Shown here one piece after another: positions 18,607 through 27,857 of a stretch of DNA of 64,000 nt (position 1 is its first letter; every line of letters begins with the position of its first letter). Made by a program: the position numbers and the translations under genes. Source of the stretch: Variovorax paradoxus B4 (GTDB lineage: Bacteria > Pseudomonadota > Gammaproteobacteria > Burkholderiales > Burkholderiaceae_C); the NCBI RefSeq assembly GCF_000463015.1, contig NC_022247.1, forward strand, positions 3,720,001-3,784,000, in the 5' to 3' direction. Under the pieces are notes generated by a model. The model did no database searches. It worked only from the letters and a program-made list of their open reading frames with translations, and was not told the DNA's origin.

Positions 18607-20604
18607 TCAAACATCGATATCGACATCGTCGGCGCGCAGTTCCATCAGTTCGCGCCGGGCGGCAGCCTCGCCCTTGCCCATCAGCTTGGTGATCTCGCCC
18701 TGGGTGGAGGTGAAGTCGAAGCGCCCCAGTTGCACCTTCATCAGGCGCCGGGTATCCGGATTGAGCGTGGTTTCCCACAATTGTTCCGCGCTCATTTCGC
18801 CCAGGCCCTTGAAGCGGCTGATGCTCCAGGCGCCTTCGCGCACGCCATCTTTACGCAATTTGTCGAGTGTGGCGGTGAGTTCGCCCTCGTCGAGGGCATA
18901 AACCTTCGAGGCCGGCTTCTTGCCGCGCGCGGGCGCATCGACGCGGAACAGTGGCGGCTTTGCGACATACACATGGCCGGCTTCGATGAGTTTCGGAAAG
19001 TGGCGGAAGAACAGCGTGAGCAGCAGCACCTGGATGTGCGAGCCGTCCACGTCGGCATCGGAAAGGATGCAGATCTTGCCGTAGCGCAGCCCGCTCATGT
19101 CGGGCGTGTCGGCGGGACCGTGCGGGTCGACGCCCACGGCCACCGAGATGTCGTGGATTTCGGTGTTGGCAAAAAGCCGGTCGCGCTCCACTTCCCACGT
19201 ATTGAGTACCTTGCCGCGCAGCGGCAGGATGGCCTGGCTTTCCTTGTCGCGACCCATCTTGGCGCTGCCGCCGGCCGAGTCGCCCTCGACCAGGAAGACT
19301 TCGTTGTGGCTGATGTCCTTGCTCTCGCAATCGGTCAGCTTGCCGGGCAGCACGGCCACGCCGGAGCCCTTGCGCTTCTCGACCTTCTGGCCGGCGCGCT
19401 GGCGCGTCTGCGCGGCCTTGATGGCCAGCTCGGCGAGCTTCCTTCCGTAGTCGACGTGCTGGTTGAGCCAGAGTTCGAGCGCAGGGCGCACGAAGCTCGA
19501 CACCAGGCGCACGGCATCGCGCGAATTGAGGCGCTCCTTGATCTGGCCCTGGAACTGCGGGTCGAGCACCTTGGCGCTCAGCACGTACGAAGCGCGTGCG
19601 AACACGTCCTCGGGCAGCAGCTTCACGCCCTTGGGCAGCAGCGAATGCAGCTCGATGAAGCCCTTCACCGCGGTGAAGAGGCCGTCGCGCAGGCCGCTCT
19701 CGTGCGTGCCGCCGGCGCTGGTGGGAATCAGGTTGACGTAGCTCTCACGCACCGGCTGGCCGTCTTCGGTGAAGGCCACGCACCAGTCGGCGCCCTCGCC
19801 TTCGGCGAAGTTGTCGGCGTTCTTGTCGGCATGGCCGCTGCCTTCGAACAGCGGGATCACCGGGTCGCCGTTGAGCGTCTGCATCAGGTAGTCGCTCAGG
19901 CCGCCCTTGTAGAGCCACTGCTGCGTTTCCTTGGTTTTCTCGACCGTGAGCGTGACGCTTACGCCCGGCATCAGCACGGCCTTGCTGCGCAGCAGGTGGG
20001 TGAGCTCGCTCATCGGCAGGGCGGCGGTCTCGAAGTACTTGGCGTCGGGCCAGGCACGCACGGTGGTGCCCTGCTTGCGCTCGCCGGCCTCGAGCTTGCG
20101 GATTTCGAGCGCCTCGATCACATCGCCGCCGCTGAAGGCGAGCTTGGCCGCCGAGCCCTCGCGGTGGGTCACCACTTCGAGACGCTTCGACAGCGCATTG
20201 GTCACCGACACGCCCACGCCGTGCAGGCCGCCCGAGAAGCTGTAGGCGCCGCCCGAGCCCTTGTCGAACTTGCCGCCGGCGTGCAGCCGGGTGTACACCA
20301 GTTCGACCACGGGAGCCTTTTCCTCGGGGTGCATGCCGAAGGGGATGCCGCGGCCGTCGTCCTCGATGCTGACCGAGCCGTCCGTGTGCAACGTGACCTT
20401 GATCTTCTTGCCATGGCCCGCCAGCGCTTCGTCGGCGGCGTTGTCGAGCACTTCCTGGATGATGTGCAGCGGGTTGTCGGTCCGGGTGTACATGCCGGGA
20501 CGCTGCTTCACGGGCTCGAGGCCCTTGAGCACGCGGATAGAACCTTCCGAGTACCCGGAGGACGCGGACGATGAACTGGGGGGAGTCTTGGGGGGAGTCG
20601 CCAT
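18607..20604 (-). CDS. parE: DNA topoisomerase IV subunit B
   Basis: 665-aa ATPase subunit of topoisomerase IV. The GHKL ATP site (EVLDNAADEAL, DDGRGIPFG, GGLHGVG) is followed by the transducer domain and the TOPRIM motifs EGDSAGGSA and SDADVDGSHIQ. It partners ParC, encoded two genes downstream. TACAAT on the minus strand (plus 20613-20618) ends 8 nt before the ATG, suggesting a very short or absent leader. Confidence 0.97.
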   Translation of the reverse strand: MATPPKTPPSSSSASSGYSEGSIRVLKGLEPVKQRPGMYTRTDNPLHIIQEVLDNAADEALAGHGKKIKVTLHTDGSVSIEDDGRGIPFGMHPEEKAPVVELVYTRLHAGGKFDKGSGGAYSFSGGLHGVGVSVTNALSKRLEVVTHREGSAAKLAFSGGDVIEALEIRKLEAGERKQGTTVRAWPDAKYFETAALPMSELTHLLRSKAVLMPGVSVTLTVEKTKETQQWLYKGGLSDYLMQTLNGDPVIPLFEGSGHADKNADNFAEGEGADWCVAFTEDGQPVRESYVNLIPTSAGGTHESGLRDGLFTAVKGFIELHSLLPKGVKLLPEDVFARASYVLSAKVLDPQFQGQIKERLNSRDAVRLVSSFVRPALELWLNQHVDYGRKLAELAIKAAQTRQRAGQKVEKRKGSGVAVLPGKLTDCESKDISHNEVFLVEGDSAGGSAKMGRDKESQAILPLRGKVLNTWEVERDRLFANTEIHDISVAVGVDPHGPADTPDMSGLRYGKICILSDADVDGSHIQVLLLTLFFRHFPKLIEAGHVYVAKPPLFRVDAPARGKKPASKVYALDEGELTATLDKLRKDGVREGAWSISRFKGLGEMSAEQLWETTLNPDTRRLMKVQLGRFDFTSTQGEITKLMGKGEAAARRELMELRADDVDIDV

Positions 20605-20679
20605 GGGGGCGGATTGTAGTCAGTCGAACCGAAATGACTGGATACCCATACAGGAACCCCGTGCGCTCGCGGGAGTGCA

Positions 20680-20712
20680 CCGGCTTTGATGCGCGCCGCG
20701 CATCAAAGCCGG
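20680..20712. repeat. perfect 15-bp inverted repeat between parE and the MFS gene
   Basis: CCGGCTTTGATGCGC, a 3-nt loop GCC, then GCGCATCAAAGCCGG. It lies in the 179-nt divergent intergenic space. No T-run follows on either side, so it is not a standard terminator for the convergent sense. It may be a dispersed repeat, an operator or a transcript hairpin. Confidence 0.7.
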
Positions 20713-20783
20713 CGTCACAAATCATCAATGGCTTTGACTGCCGGCCCGCCTGCCGAAGTACCCAAGTCGCTACATTCGACGGC

Positions 20784-22007
20784 ATGCAAGCGTCTCCCCC
20801 CACTCTCTCGGTCAAGCAGGTGCTGATCTGCGGCGCCATGATCGTCACGCTCTCCATGGGCATCCGCCACGGCTTCGGCCTCTGGCTGCAGCCGATCACG
20901 CAGGCGCAGGACTGGAGCCGCCAGACTTTCTCGTTCGCGCTGGCCGTGCAGAACCTGTCGTGGGGCATCTTCGGCGTGTTCGCGGGCATGGTGGCGGATC
21001 GCTTCGGCGCTTTCCGGGTGCTTGTCGCCGGCACGGCGTTCTATGCGCTGGGCCTGCTGGGCATGGCGTATTCACCCACGCCGCTGCTGTTCACGCTGAG
21101 TGCCGGCGTGCTGATCGGCGCGGCGCAGGCCGGCACCACGTATGCCGTCGTCTACGGCGTGATCGGGCGCCAGATCCCGGCCGAACGGCGCTCATGGGCG
21201 ATGGGTGTGGCGGCGGCCGCCGGCTCGTTCGGGCAGTTCCTGATGGCACCGATCGAGGGGCTGCTCATCGGGCACCTGGGCTGGCAGAGCGCGCTCGCGG
21301 TGGTGGCGATGCTGGCGCTGGTGATCGTGCCGCTGGCCTTCGGCCTGCGCGAACCGCAGCGCGGCGCGCTGGCCGGGCACCGCGACCAGTCGGTGCTGCA
21401 GGCGGTGGGCGAGGCCTTCCGCTATCCGAGCTTCGGGCTGCTGATGGCGGGGTATTTCGTCTGCGGCTTCCAGCTCGCCTTCATCGGCATCCACATGCCG
21501 ACCTACCTGCGCGACCAGCGCCTGTCGGCCGACGTGGCGGGCTATGCGCTGGCGCTGATCGGGCTCTTCAACGTGTTCGGCACCTACACGGTCGGGCTGC
21601 TGGGCCAGAAGCTGGCCAAGCGCAAGATCCTGGCGGCCATCTACTTTGCGCGGGCGGTCTCGATCGCGCTGTTCCTGCTGGCGCCCATTTCGCCGCTCAG
21701 CGTGTATGTCTTCTCGGCGGCCATGGGCTTTCTCTGGTTGTCGACGGTGCCCGCAACCAACGCGATCATCGCGGGCATCTTCGGCGTGGCGCACCTGTCG
21801 ATGCTCAGCGGCTTCGTGTTCCTGAGCCACCAGGTCGGGTCGTTCATCGGCGTCTGGCTTGGCGGCTACCTGTACGACACCACGGGCAGCTACGGCATCG
21901 TCTGGTACATCGCGATTGCCCTGGGCGTGTTCGCGGCGCTGATCAACCTGCCGGTGAAGGAAAGCGCCATTGCGCGCGGCGGCCGGCCGGTCGCCGTGCC
22001 CGGCTGA
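20784..22007 (+). CDS. MFS transporter (monocarboxylate/oxalate-formate antiporter-like)
   Basis: 407-aa carrier with twelve predicted transmembrane segments. Loop 2-3 reads GMVADRFGAFRV, the MFS signature, with a paired loop around LLGQKLAKRK in the second half. The style (SMGIRHGFGLWLQPITQAQDW near the N-terminus) resembles the OFA/MCT group that moves small carboxylates. The ATG at 20784 follows TACATT by 7 nt and lacks a Shine-Dalgarno sequence. The substrate is unknown. Confidence 0.87.
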   Translation: MQASPPTLSVKQVLICGAMIVTLSMGIRHGFGLWLQPITQAQDWSRQTFSFALAVQNLSWGIFGVFAGMVADRFGAFRVLVAGTAFYALGLLGMAYSPTPLLFTLSAGVLIGAAQAGTTYAVVYGVIGRQIPAERRSWAMGVAAAAGSFGQFLMAPIEGLLIGHLGWQSALAVVAMLALVIVPLAFGLREPQRGALAGHRDQSVLQAVGEAFRYPSFGLLMAGYFVCGFQLAFIGIHMPTYLRDQRLSADVAGYALALIGLFNVFGTYTVGLLGQKLAKRKILAAIYFARAVSIALFLLAPISPLSVYVFSAAMGFLWLSTVPATNAIIAGIFGVAHLSMLSGFVFLSHQVGSFIGVWLGGYLYDTTGSYGIVWYIAIALGVFAALINLPVKESAIARGGRPVAVPG

Positions 22008-22029
22008 CCTCACGATGGACAATGGCCCT

Positions 22030-22170
22030 ATGACTGCGCAGATGCGCCACCATCTCGTGCATGCCGGCTGGCTTGCCGCCGCGCTGGCGGCGCTGGGCGC
22101 CGTCTTTGCGCTCTACGTTCACCCGGATTTCCTGGTCACACTGGTCGACCAGGTCTGGTCCTGTTTCTGA
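22030..22170 (+). CDS. small membrane protein
   Basis: 46 aa with one hydrophobic helix (WLAAALAALGAVFALYV) and the ending DFLVTLVDQVWSCF. An upstream ATG at 22015 would add five residues. It follows the MFS gene by 22 nt and precedes the methyltransferase by 5 nt. Similar short proteins with this type of C-terminus occur in Comamonadaceae to my memory; I cannot verify this here. Function is unknown. Confidence 0.6.
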   Translation: MTAQMRHHLVHAGWLAAALAALGAVFALYVHPDFLVTLVDQVWSCF

Positions 22171-22172
22171 TT

Positions 22173-22189
22173 GCTATGAAAGATGTAGC
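22173..22189. repeat. 17-nt dispersed near-palindrome, copy 1
   Basis: GCTATGAAAGATGTAGC: pentamers GCTAT and GTAGC flank a 7-nt core. Three further 17-nt elements with GCTA and AGC ends occur at 30425, 39914 and 48483. This copy provides the ATG of the methyltransferase gene at 22176. Confidence 0.5.
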
Positions 22190-22745
22190 ACCTTCGCATG
22201 GCGGAACGGAGCCGTCGGAATGGATCGTGCGGTGGTCGCACCTGCTCGCCCCTGGAGCCACCGTGCTCGACGTGGCATGCGGCCACGGACGGCACATGCA
22301 GTGGTTCGCGGCGCGCGGGCATGGGGTCACGGGCGTGGATCGCTCGGCGGAAGCCGCCGAGGCCGCGGGCGCCTTCGGCCGCGTGCTGACCGCCGACATC
22401 GAGGCCGGCCCCTGGCCCTTCGCGGACCAGGCCTTCGGCACAGTGGTCGTCACCAACTACCTGTGGCGCCCGCGCATGGCGGACATCGTGGCCGCGGTCG
22501 CGCCCGGCGGCGTGCTGCTTTACGAAACCTTCGCAGCCGGCAACGAGACGGTGGGCAAGCCCTCGCGCCCCGACTTCCTGCTGCAGCCCGGCGAACTGCT
22601 GGCTGCCTGCAAGGAATTGCGCGTGGTGGCCTATGAAGACGGCTTCCTCGCCGAACCGGCGCGCTTCGTGCAGCGCATCGCGGCCATCCGCGCCGGCGAT
22701 GCCAACGTAGGCCAGCCCCCACGCCATCTGCTGCAGGGAAACTGA
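22176..22745 (+). CDS. class I SAM-dependent methyltransferase
   Basis: 189-aa methyltransferase. Motif I is [15 protein letters not shown] (SAM binding), the acidic end of strand 2 is GVDRS, and motif III-like [10 protein letters not shown] follows. The short length and lack of other domains place it near TehB/UbiE-like enzymes of unknown substrate. Its first codons (MKDVA) come from a 17-nt dispersed repeat, which may have relocated the start; Shine-Dalgarno support is poor. Confidence 0.82.
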   Translation: MKDVAPSHGGTEPSEWIVRWSHLLAPGATVLDVACGHGRHMQWFAARGHGVTGVDRSAEAAEAAGAFGRVLTADIEAGPWPFADQAFGTVVVTNYLWRPRMADIVAAVAPGGVLLYETFAAGNETVGKPSRPDFLLQPGELLAACKELRVVAYEDGFLAEPARFVQRIAAIRAGDANVGQPPRHLLQGN

Positions 22746-22784
22746 GCCCCCCGGGGCGGCCGCTTCCCGGGATGCCGGAGTAAG

Positions 22785-22790
22785 TAGAAT
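22785..22790 (+). promoter_or_regulatory. -10 hexamer of the dapA-bamC operon
   Basis: TAGAAT, preceded by GTAAG, lies 34 nt before the dapA start codon, allowing a leader with the GAGAGA ribosome site. No clear -35 is seen. Confidence 0.45.
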
Positions 22791-22824
22791 CGGCGCTTTC
22801 GTCCACCCGACAGAGAGATTCCCC

Positions 22825-23715
22825 TTGGAGCAACTGACAGGCAGCATCGTCGCTCTCGTCACGCCGATGCACGACGACGGCAGTGTCGACTACCCCGCCC
22901 TGCGCCGGCTGATCGACTGGCACATCGACGAAGGCACCGATTGCCTCGGCGTGGTCGGCACCACCGGCGAATCGCCCACGGTCGACGTGGAAGAGCATTG
23001 CGAGATCATCCGCGTGGCGGTCGAGCAGGCCAAGGGCCGCGTGCCCGTGATGGCCGGCTGCGGCGCCAACTCGACCAAGGAAGCGATCGAGCTCGCCAAG
23101 TTCGCCAAGGGCGTGGGGGCCGATTCGCAGCTGCAGGTCGTGCCTTACTACAACAAGCCGACGCAGGAAGGCCAGTACCGGCACTTCAAGGCCATCGCCG
23201 AAGCCGTGGGCGACCTGCCCACCGTGCTGTACAACGTGCCCGGCCGCACCGTGGCCGATATGGCGCACGACACCGTGCTGCGCCTGGCGCAGGTGCCGGG
23301 CATCATCGGCATCAAGGAAGCCACCGGCAACATCGAGCGCGCGCAATGGCTCATCCGCGACCTGCCCAAGCACTTTGCCGTCTATTCCGGCGACGACCCG
23401 ACCGCGGTAGCCCTGATGCTCTGCGGCGGCCAGGGCAACATCAGCGTCACGGCCAACATCGCGCCGCGCAAGATGCATGAGCTGTGCGTTGCGGCCATCG
23501 CCGGCGATGTGCGGCGCGCCATGCAGATCCAGTTCGAACTGATGCCGCTGCATCGCCACCTGTTCGTGGAACCCAATCCGATCCCGCTGAAGTGGGCCAT
23601 GTCCAGGCTTGGCCTGTGCGGCGGCGCATTGCGGCTGCCGCTCACCGAGCTGGCGGAAACGAACCGGCCCGTGGTCGAGACCGCCCTGCGCGCCACCGGC
23701 CTGCTCAAGGGCTGA
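22825..23715 (+). CDS. dapA: 4-hydroxy-tetrahydrodipicolinate synthase
   Basis: 296-aa lyase that condenses pyruvate with aspartate semialdehyde in the lysine/diaminopimelate pathway. Motifs: [15 protein letters not shown] with the proton-relay Tyr, and IGIKEATG with the Schiff-base Lys. The start codon is TTG at 22825, the only start that gives the family N-terminus ([12 protein letters not shown]), with GAGAGA upstream. It is followed by bamC, the same order as in E. coli. Confidence 0.97.
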   Translation: MEQLTGSIVALVTPMHDDGSVDYPALRRLIDWHIDEGTDCLGVVGTTGESPTVDVEEHCEIIRVAVEQAKGRVPVMAGCGANSTKEAIELAKFAKGVGADSQLQVVPYYNKPTQEGQYRHFKAIAEAVGDLPTVLYNVPGRTVADMAHDTVLRLAQVPGIIGIKEATGNIERAQWLIRDLPKHFAVYSGDDPTAVALMLCGGQGNISVTANIAPRKMHELCVAAIAGDVRRAMQIQFELMPLHRHLFVEPNPIPLKWAMSRLGLCGGALRLPLTELAETNRPVVETALRATGLLKG

Positions 23716-23854
23716 CCCCGTTTTCATCTCGCCCCCCAATCTCTTTCCCCCTGCCGCATCGAGGTCACGCAACCTTTTGCCTGAACCGTGCTCAGAGAGT
23801 GCGGGCAATGCGGCCCACAGATTGACCGAACCCATTCCAACAAGGAAGACGACG

Positions 23855-24949
23855 TTGAAGAACCTTTCGAACATTTCGCGAGCTGCACTGCTGGCCACCC
23901 TCGTTGTCAGCCTCGCCGCCTGCTCCGTTCTCGAGAGCGACAAGATCGACTACAAGAGCGCCGGCAAGGCCCCGACGCTCGAAGTCCCGCCCGACCTGTC
24001 GCAGCTCTCGCGTGAGAACCGCTATGCGGTGCCGGGCGGTGCGGTCACGGCCAACGCCTACCAGGCCGGTGCCGCCAACGCCCCGGGCATTCCCACCGCG
24101 GTGGCCAACATCGGCGACGTTCGCATGGAGCGTTCGGGCACGCAGCGCTGGATCGTCATCAACCGCTCGCCCGACCAGCTCTGGGACCCGGTGAAGGATT
24201 TCTGGCAGGAAAGCGGCTTCCTCCTGACCACCGAGCAGCGCAACCTCGGCATCATGGAAACCGACTGGGCCGAGAACCGTGCCAAGCTGCCGCAGGACAT
24301 CATCCGCGGCACGCTGGGCAAGCTGGTCGATTCGGTCTACTCGACCGGCGAACTCGACCGCTTCCGCACCCGCCTGGAACGCACGCCCACGGGCACCGAG
24401 ATCTTCATCAGCCACCGCGGCATGCAGGAGGTCTACAACAACAGCCGCCAGGACCAGACCGTCTGGCAGCCCCGCCCGAGCGACCCTGAACTCGAGACCG
24501 AATTCCTGCGCCGCCTGATGGTCAAGCTCGGCGTGACGCAAGAGCAGTCGAAGATCCTGGCCGCCACCACCGCACCGTCCAAGACCGCGGCCGTCGCCAA
24601 CGTGGGCGGCCAGCCGGTCGTGCAGATCAGCGAAGGCTTCGACCGCGCATGGCGCCGCGTGGGCCTGGCACTCGACCGCACCGGCTTCACCGTGGAAGAC
24701 CGCGACCGCAGCGCCGGCATCTACTACGTGCGCTACGTGACCCCGAACCCCGACAAGAAGGAGCCCGGCTTCTTCGGCAAGCTGTTCGGCAGCTCCGACA
24801 AGAACGAAGCGCCGATCAAGTTCCGCATCCTCGTGAAGAGCGGCCAGGGTGAGAGCACCACGGTCTCGGTGCTGAACGCAAGCGGCGCGCCCGAAACCTC
24901 GGCCAACGCGCAGCGCATCGTCCAGGTCATTGCAGACGACCTGAAGTAA
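23855..24949 (+). CDS. bamC: outer membrane assembly lipoprotein BamC
   Basis: 364-aa lipoprotein of the BAM complex that inserts beta-barrel proteins. A signal peptide ends in the lipobox LAAC; a conserved unstructured N-terminus (KIDYKSAGKAPTLEVPPDLS) and two helix-grip domains follow (RWIVINRSPDQLWDPVKDFW and ISEGFDRAWRRVGLALD). The start is TTG at 23855 with AAGGAAG six bases upstream; no ATG is in a suitable place. It follows dapA, as in gammaproteobacteria. Confidence 0.93.
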   Translation: MKNLSNISRAALLATLVVSLAACSVLESDKIDYKSAGKAPTLEVPPDLSQLSRENRYAVPGGAVTANAYQAGAANAPGIPTAVANIGDVRMERSGTQRWIVINRSPDQLWDPVKDFWQESGFLLTTEQRNLGIMETDWAENRAKLPQDIIRGTLGKLVDSVYSTGELDRFRTRLERTPTGTEIFISHRGMQEVYNNSRQDQTVWQPRPSDPELETEFLRRLMVKLGVTQEQSKILAATTAPSKTAAVANVGGQPVVQISEGFDRAWRRVGLALDRTGFTVEDRDRSAGIYYVRYVTPNPDKKEPGFFGKLFGSSDKNEAPIKFRILVKSGQGESTTVSVLNASGAPETSANAQRIVQVIADDLK

Positions 24950-24954
24950 GCCGC

Positions 24955-25731
24955 ATGCTCCGCTTCCGAAGCCTCGGCAGCGGCAGCACGGGCAATGCCG
25001 CGCTGGTGGAATCCACCAGCGGCGGCCGCACCTCTCGGCTCCTGATCGACTGCGGATTCGGCCTGCGGCAACTCGATCTGCGGCTCGCCAGGGCCGGGCT
25101 CGCGGCCGGCGACATCGACGCGGTCTTCGTCACCCACGAGCACGGCGACCACATCGGATGCGCCCACTCGCTGTCGCGGCGCAACCGCATTCCCGTCTGG
25201 ATGAGCGAAGGCACCTGGCTTGCCACCGGGGGCCGCGATTTCGAAGGCCGGCTCAACCTGGCGCGGGACGATGCCGAGTTTGCGGTTGGCGATATTGCTG
25301 TGCAGCCCTTCACCGTGCCGCACGATGCGCGCGAGCCGCTGCAGCTTCGCTGCTCCGATGGCGCCCGCACCCTGGGCGTGCTGACCGACCTGGGCCATGC
25401 CACCGCGCATGTGCTGGCCCGTTTGAGCGGCGTGCATGCGCTGCTGCTCGAGTTCAACCACGACAGCGAACTGCTGGCCAATTCGGCCTATCCTGCATTC
25501 CTGAAGCTGCGCGTTGGCGGCAGGCACGGGCACCTGTCGAATGAAGCGGCCGCGGAAATCGCACGCGCGGTTCGCCACGACGGCCTGCGCCATGTGGTCG
25601 CGGCGCACCTGAGCGAGCAGAACAACCGTCCCGACATCGTGCGGCGCCTCATGGCCGAAGCCCTCGGCGGGCACGAGGCCGAGATGCTCACTGCCAGCGC
25701 GTCGGAAGGCTCGCCCTGGCTGGACGTGTGA
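24955..25731 (+). CDS. MBL-fold metallohydrolase, WalJ/YycJ-like
   Basis: 258-aa hydrolase, five bases downstream of bamC. The fold motif THEHGDHIG binds two metals; the N-terminus FRSLGSGSTGNAALVES and a later GVLTDLGHAT segment match the YycJ/WalJ group, members of which act on nucleic acids or are linked to cell-wall control. A DNA 5'-exonuclease role has been reported for relatives; here it is inference. The gene ends before a strong terminator. Confidence 0.85.
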   Translation: MLRFRSLGSGSTGNAALVESTSGGRTSRLLIDCGFGLRQLDLRLARAGLAAGDIDAVFVTHEHGDHIGCAHSLSRRNRIPVWMSEGTWLATGGRDFEGRLNLARDDAEFAVGDIAVQPFTVPHDAREPLQLRCSDGARTLGVLTDLGHATAHVLARLSGVHALLLEFNHDSELLANSAYPAFLKLRVGGRHGHLSNEAAAEIARAVRHDGLRHVVAAHLSEQNNRPDIVRRLMAEALGGHEAEMLTASASEGSPWLDV

Positions 25732-25766
25732 TTGCCTCGCACGCGGCCCTGTCCCAGGCACCATAG

Positions 25767-25792
25767 AAAAAGCCGCCACGAGGCGGCTTTTT
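25767..25792. terminator. bidirectional intrinsic terminator
   Basis: AAAAAGCCGCC and GGCGGCTTTTT flank the loop ACGA. It serves the plus-strand dapA-bamC-MBL operon and the convergent minus-strand lipoprotein gene. Confidence 0.93.
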
Positions 25793-25826
25793 GCTGGGCG
25801 AATGAACGCCTCGGTTGAGGGTGTGC

Positions 25827-26099
25827 CTATTTCTTCGGCGCTTCGTCCTTCTTGGCCGCCTCCGTCGCGGCATTGGCGGCGTCCAGGGCCGAGGAGGCGC
25901 CCGGCGAAGGCGTGGTTGCGGCCGACGGATCGGTGGTCGACGGGGCCGGCGCAGCCGCGGGCGGCGCAGGTGCCGGTTCGGTCACCGGAGCGGGCGGGGG
26001 CGTCACAACCGCCGGTGCGGCGTCCTCTTTCTTTCCGCAGGCCACGAGTGCGGCAGCGGCGATCAACGAAGCGAGCAGGACGGACGATGACTTCTTCAT
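25827..26099 (-). CDS. small Ala/Pro-rich lipoprotein
   Basis: 90 aa. A signal peptide with lipobox LVAC gives a Cys-anchored lipoprotein; the mature part is a low-complexity run of Pro, Ala and Thr, then an Ala/Lys-rich tail (AANAATEAAKKDEAP). There is no enzymatic domain. It is probably a spacer or envelope-stress lipoprotein. It is convergent with the MBL gene across the shared terminator. Confidence 0.75.
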   Translation of the reverse strand: MKKSSSVLLASLIAAAALVACGKKEDAAPAVVTPPPAPVTEPAPAPPAAAPAPSTTDPSAATTPSPGASSALDAANAATEAAKKDEAPKK

Positions 26100-26192
26100 G
26101 GAAACTCCTTTGGCAATGGATGTCAGAACGAAAAAATTCTAGACCCGCATCGCTGCCCGTTTGTGTCTCACGGCCTCATTCGCGGCATTGGC

Positions 26193-26708
26193 TTACAAGC
26201 CCGATGCCGAGGCCGGAAAGGCGGGCCGCCCCGTTCGCCACGACTCATCCATGGTTTCGCGCAGTTCGCGCCGCGCACGCGGGGCGAAGCCGCACAGGCC
26301 GCGGCTGCGCTCGGGATCGGTGCGGTGGACGAACCACTCGGGCGTCCAGATGGCACTTGGCACCGCGGCGCTGCCCGCCTCCGTGCGCACCGTGCGGCAT
26401 TCGATGATGTGATCCCACATGCGCCGCCACGGAACGAAGCGCGCATGTGAACGTTCGACTACATCGAAGCGTTGCGCCAGCAGCATGAAGCGGCGCCCCG
26501 TGGCCGACCAGGCCTGGAGCGCCTCGATGCTGGCCCTCTCGCCGAGCGGCCAGTCGGCAAAGTCGGGATCGCTGAAGACCAGTTCTCTCCAGCCCTGGCG
26601 GGCTGCACTCGACAGCGCGGCCCGCACGATGCCCGCGAAAGCCTCGCGGCCATCGAACCGTCCTTCGGGCAAGGACGGTGCGGCAGCCGCGGGACTCTCA
26701 CTCTGCAT
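26193..26708 (-). CDS. hypothetical protein coupled to the RoxA-like oxygenase
   Basis: 171 aa, soluble, no motif I recognise. A Trp/Arg-rich middle (LVFSDPDFADWPLGERASIEA, FMLLAQRFDVVERSHARF) and an RDPERSRGL-like end (HRTDPERSRGLCGFAPRARRE) suggest a compact alpha/beta fold. It overlaps the 3' end of the oxygenase gene by 11 nt, so it is in the same transcript and probably functionally linked. Confidence 0.7.
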   Translation of the reverse strand: MQSESPAAAAPSLPEGRFDGREAFAGIVRAALSSAARQGWRELVFSDPDFADWPLGERASIEALQAWSATGRRFMLLAQRFDVVERSHARFVPWRRMWDHIIECRTVRTEAGSAAVPSAIWTPEWFVHRTDPERSRGLCGFAPRARRELRETMDESWRTGRPAFPASASGL

Positions 26709-27843
26709 GGGCCCACCCCGCTTCGCACCACTCGGCCAGCAGTGCGAGCGCACCGTCGCTCGCGCGCGCCAGTTCGCGCGGCCCGAGCGCACGCCGGTCG
26801 GCCAGCCGCCGCATCAGCGTTGCATCGACCCCGCCCGCACGAAAGCTCTCGCCGTTGATGTAGAGATGCCGCGCGTCGTAGAGCATGCGCGTGCGGCGGT
26901 CGAGCGCCACGGCGTGCAGCACGGCCGGCACTTCGGCACCTTCCTGGTCGAACCAGACGTTGGCCTTGGGTTCGGTCAGCGATTCGCCCAGCGCACGGTC
27001 GACGGCGTGGGGGTCGCGCAGCGCGGCATCGACCGCCTTGCGCGCAAAGGCCTGCAGCGCGGCCGGCATGGCGGCCGGCGCATCGACCGCGGGCTGCGTC
27101 GGATCACGGTAGCGCGCCAGTTCGGCGGGCCCTGCATCTTCCAGCGCCTCCGCATACGCCTGCGCCACGCGCGCCAGCAGGTCGGCGCCAAGCTCGCCCG
27201 CCGCGGAGGACCGCAGGCCGATGGAGCAGGTCATGCAATCGTCGCCGACCGCCACACCGTCGTGCGCATAGCGCGGTGGCAGATACAGCATGTCGCCCGG
27301 CTCGAGCACAAAGCTCTGCTCGGGCTCGAAGTTCTCGAGGATCTTGAGCGGCACACCCTGCTGCAGGCGCAGGTCGCTCTGCCTGCCGATCGACCAGCGC
27401 CGCGTGCCCTGCGCCTGGAGCAGGAACACGTCGTAGCTGTCGAAATGTGCGCCCACGCCGCCCTGGTCGCTCGCGTAGCTGATCATCAGGTCGTCCAGGC
27501 GCGCGTCGGGCAGGAAGCGAAACTGCTGCAGCAGCGCGTGCACGCCGTCGTGATGCAGGTCGACGCCCTGCACCAGCAGCGTCCATGCCGGTTGCTGGCG
27601 CGGCGGCAATGCGCGCCGCGCGAGCGGCCCGTGCTTGAGCGTCCAGCCGGCCTTGCCGTGGCGGATGAGGCGCGATTCGACGTCCTCGCGCTCCGCCAGG
27701 GCAAAGAGCGCGCTGCGCCCGATCGGTGGCACCATGGCGGGAATGGCCTGGCGCACCAGCAACGGTTTCTTCTGCCAATACCGCCGCATGAACTGCGCGG
27801 CGCTCAGGCCGCCGAGCAACGGCAGCGGTTGTGTAATCTCCAT
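26698..27843 (-). CDS. cupin/JmjC-type ribosomal protein oxygenase (RoxA/YcfD-like)
   Basis: 381-aa Fe(II)/2-oxoglutarate oxygenase. The N-terminal cupin has HxD (GAHFDSYDVFLLQ) and the distal His in RYAHDGVA; LYLPPRYAHDG is typical of YcfD, which hydroxylates an Arg of ribosomal protein L16. A dimerisation and winged-helix region follows. By family, hydroxylation of L16 is the likely reaction. The ATG at 27843 is taken; an in-frame TTG at 27858 is the alternative. The start is 14 bp from that of the divergent FKBP gene. Confidence 0.87.
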   Translation of the reverse strand: MEITQPLPLLGGLSAAQFMRRYWQKKPLLVRQAIPAMVPPIGRSALFALAEREDVESRLIRHGKAGWTLKHGPLARRALPPRQQPAWTLLVQGVDLHHDGVHALLQQFRFLPDARLDDLMISYASDQGGVGAHFDSYDVFLLQAQGTRRWSIGRQSDLRLQQGVPLKILENFEPEQSFVLEPGDMLYLPPRYAHDGVAVGDDCMTCSIGLRSSAAGELGADLLARVAQAYAEALEDAGPAELARYRDPTQPAVDAPAAMPAALQAFARKAVDAALRDPHAVDRALGESLTEPKANVWFDQEGAEVPAVLHAVALDRRTRMLYDARHLYINGESFRAGGVDATLMRRLADRRALGPRELARASDGALALLAEWCEAGWAHAE

Positions 27844-27845
27844 GG

Positions 27846-27855
27846 GAGAATTCTG
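27846..27855. promoter_or_regulatory. shared -10 core of two head-to-head genes
   Basis: GAGAATTCTG reads GAGAAT on the plus strand, ending 6 nt before the FKBP ATG, and CAGAAT on the minus strand, ending 6 nt before the oxygenase ATG. The symmetry suggests a bidirectional promoter with leaderless transcripts both ways. No good -35 elements were found. Confidence 0.35.
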
Positions 27856-27857
27856 CA

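Noticed and set aside
18730..20574. 614-residue open frame antisense to parE
   Set aside because: Shadow of parE; composition is that of a reversed GC-rich gene.
22450..23943. 497-residue open frame antisense to dapA
   Set aside because: No ribosome site or domain; overlaps the certain dapA gene.
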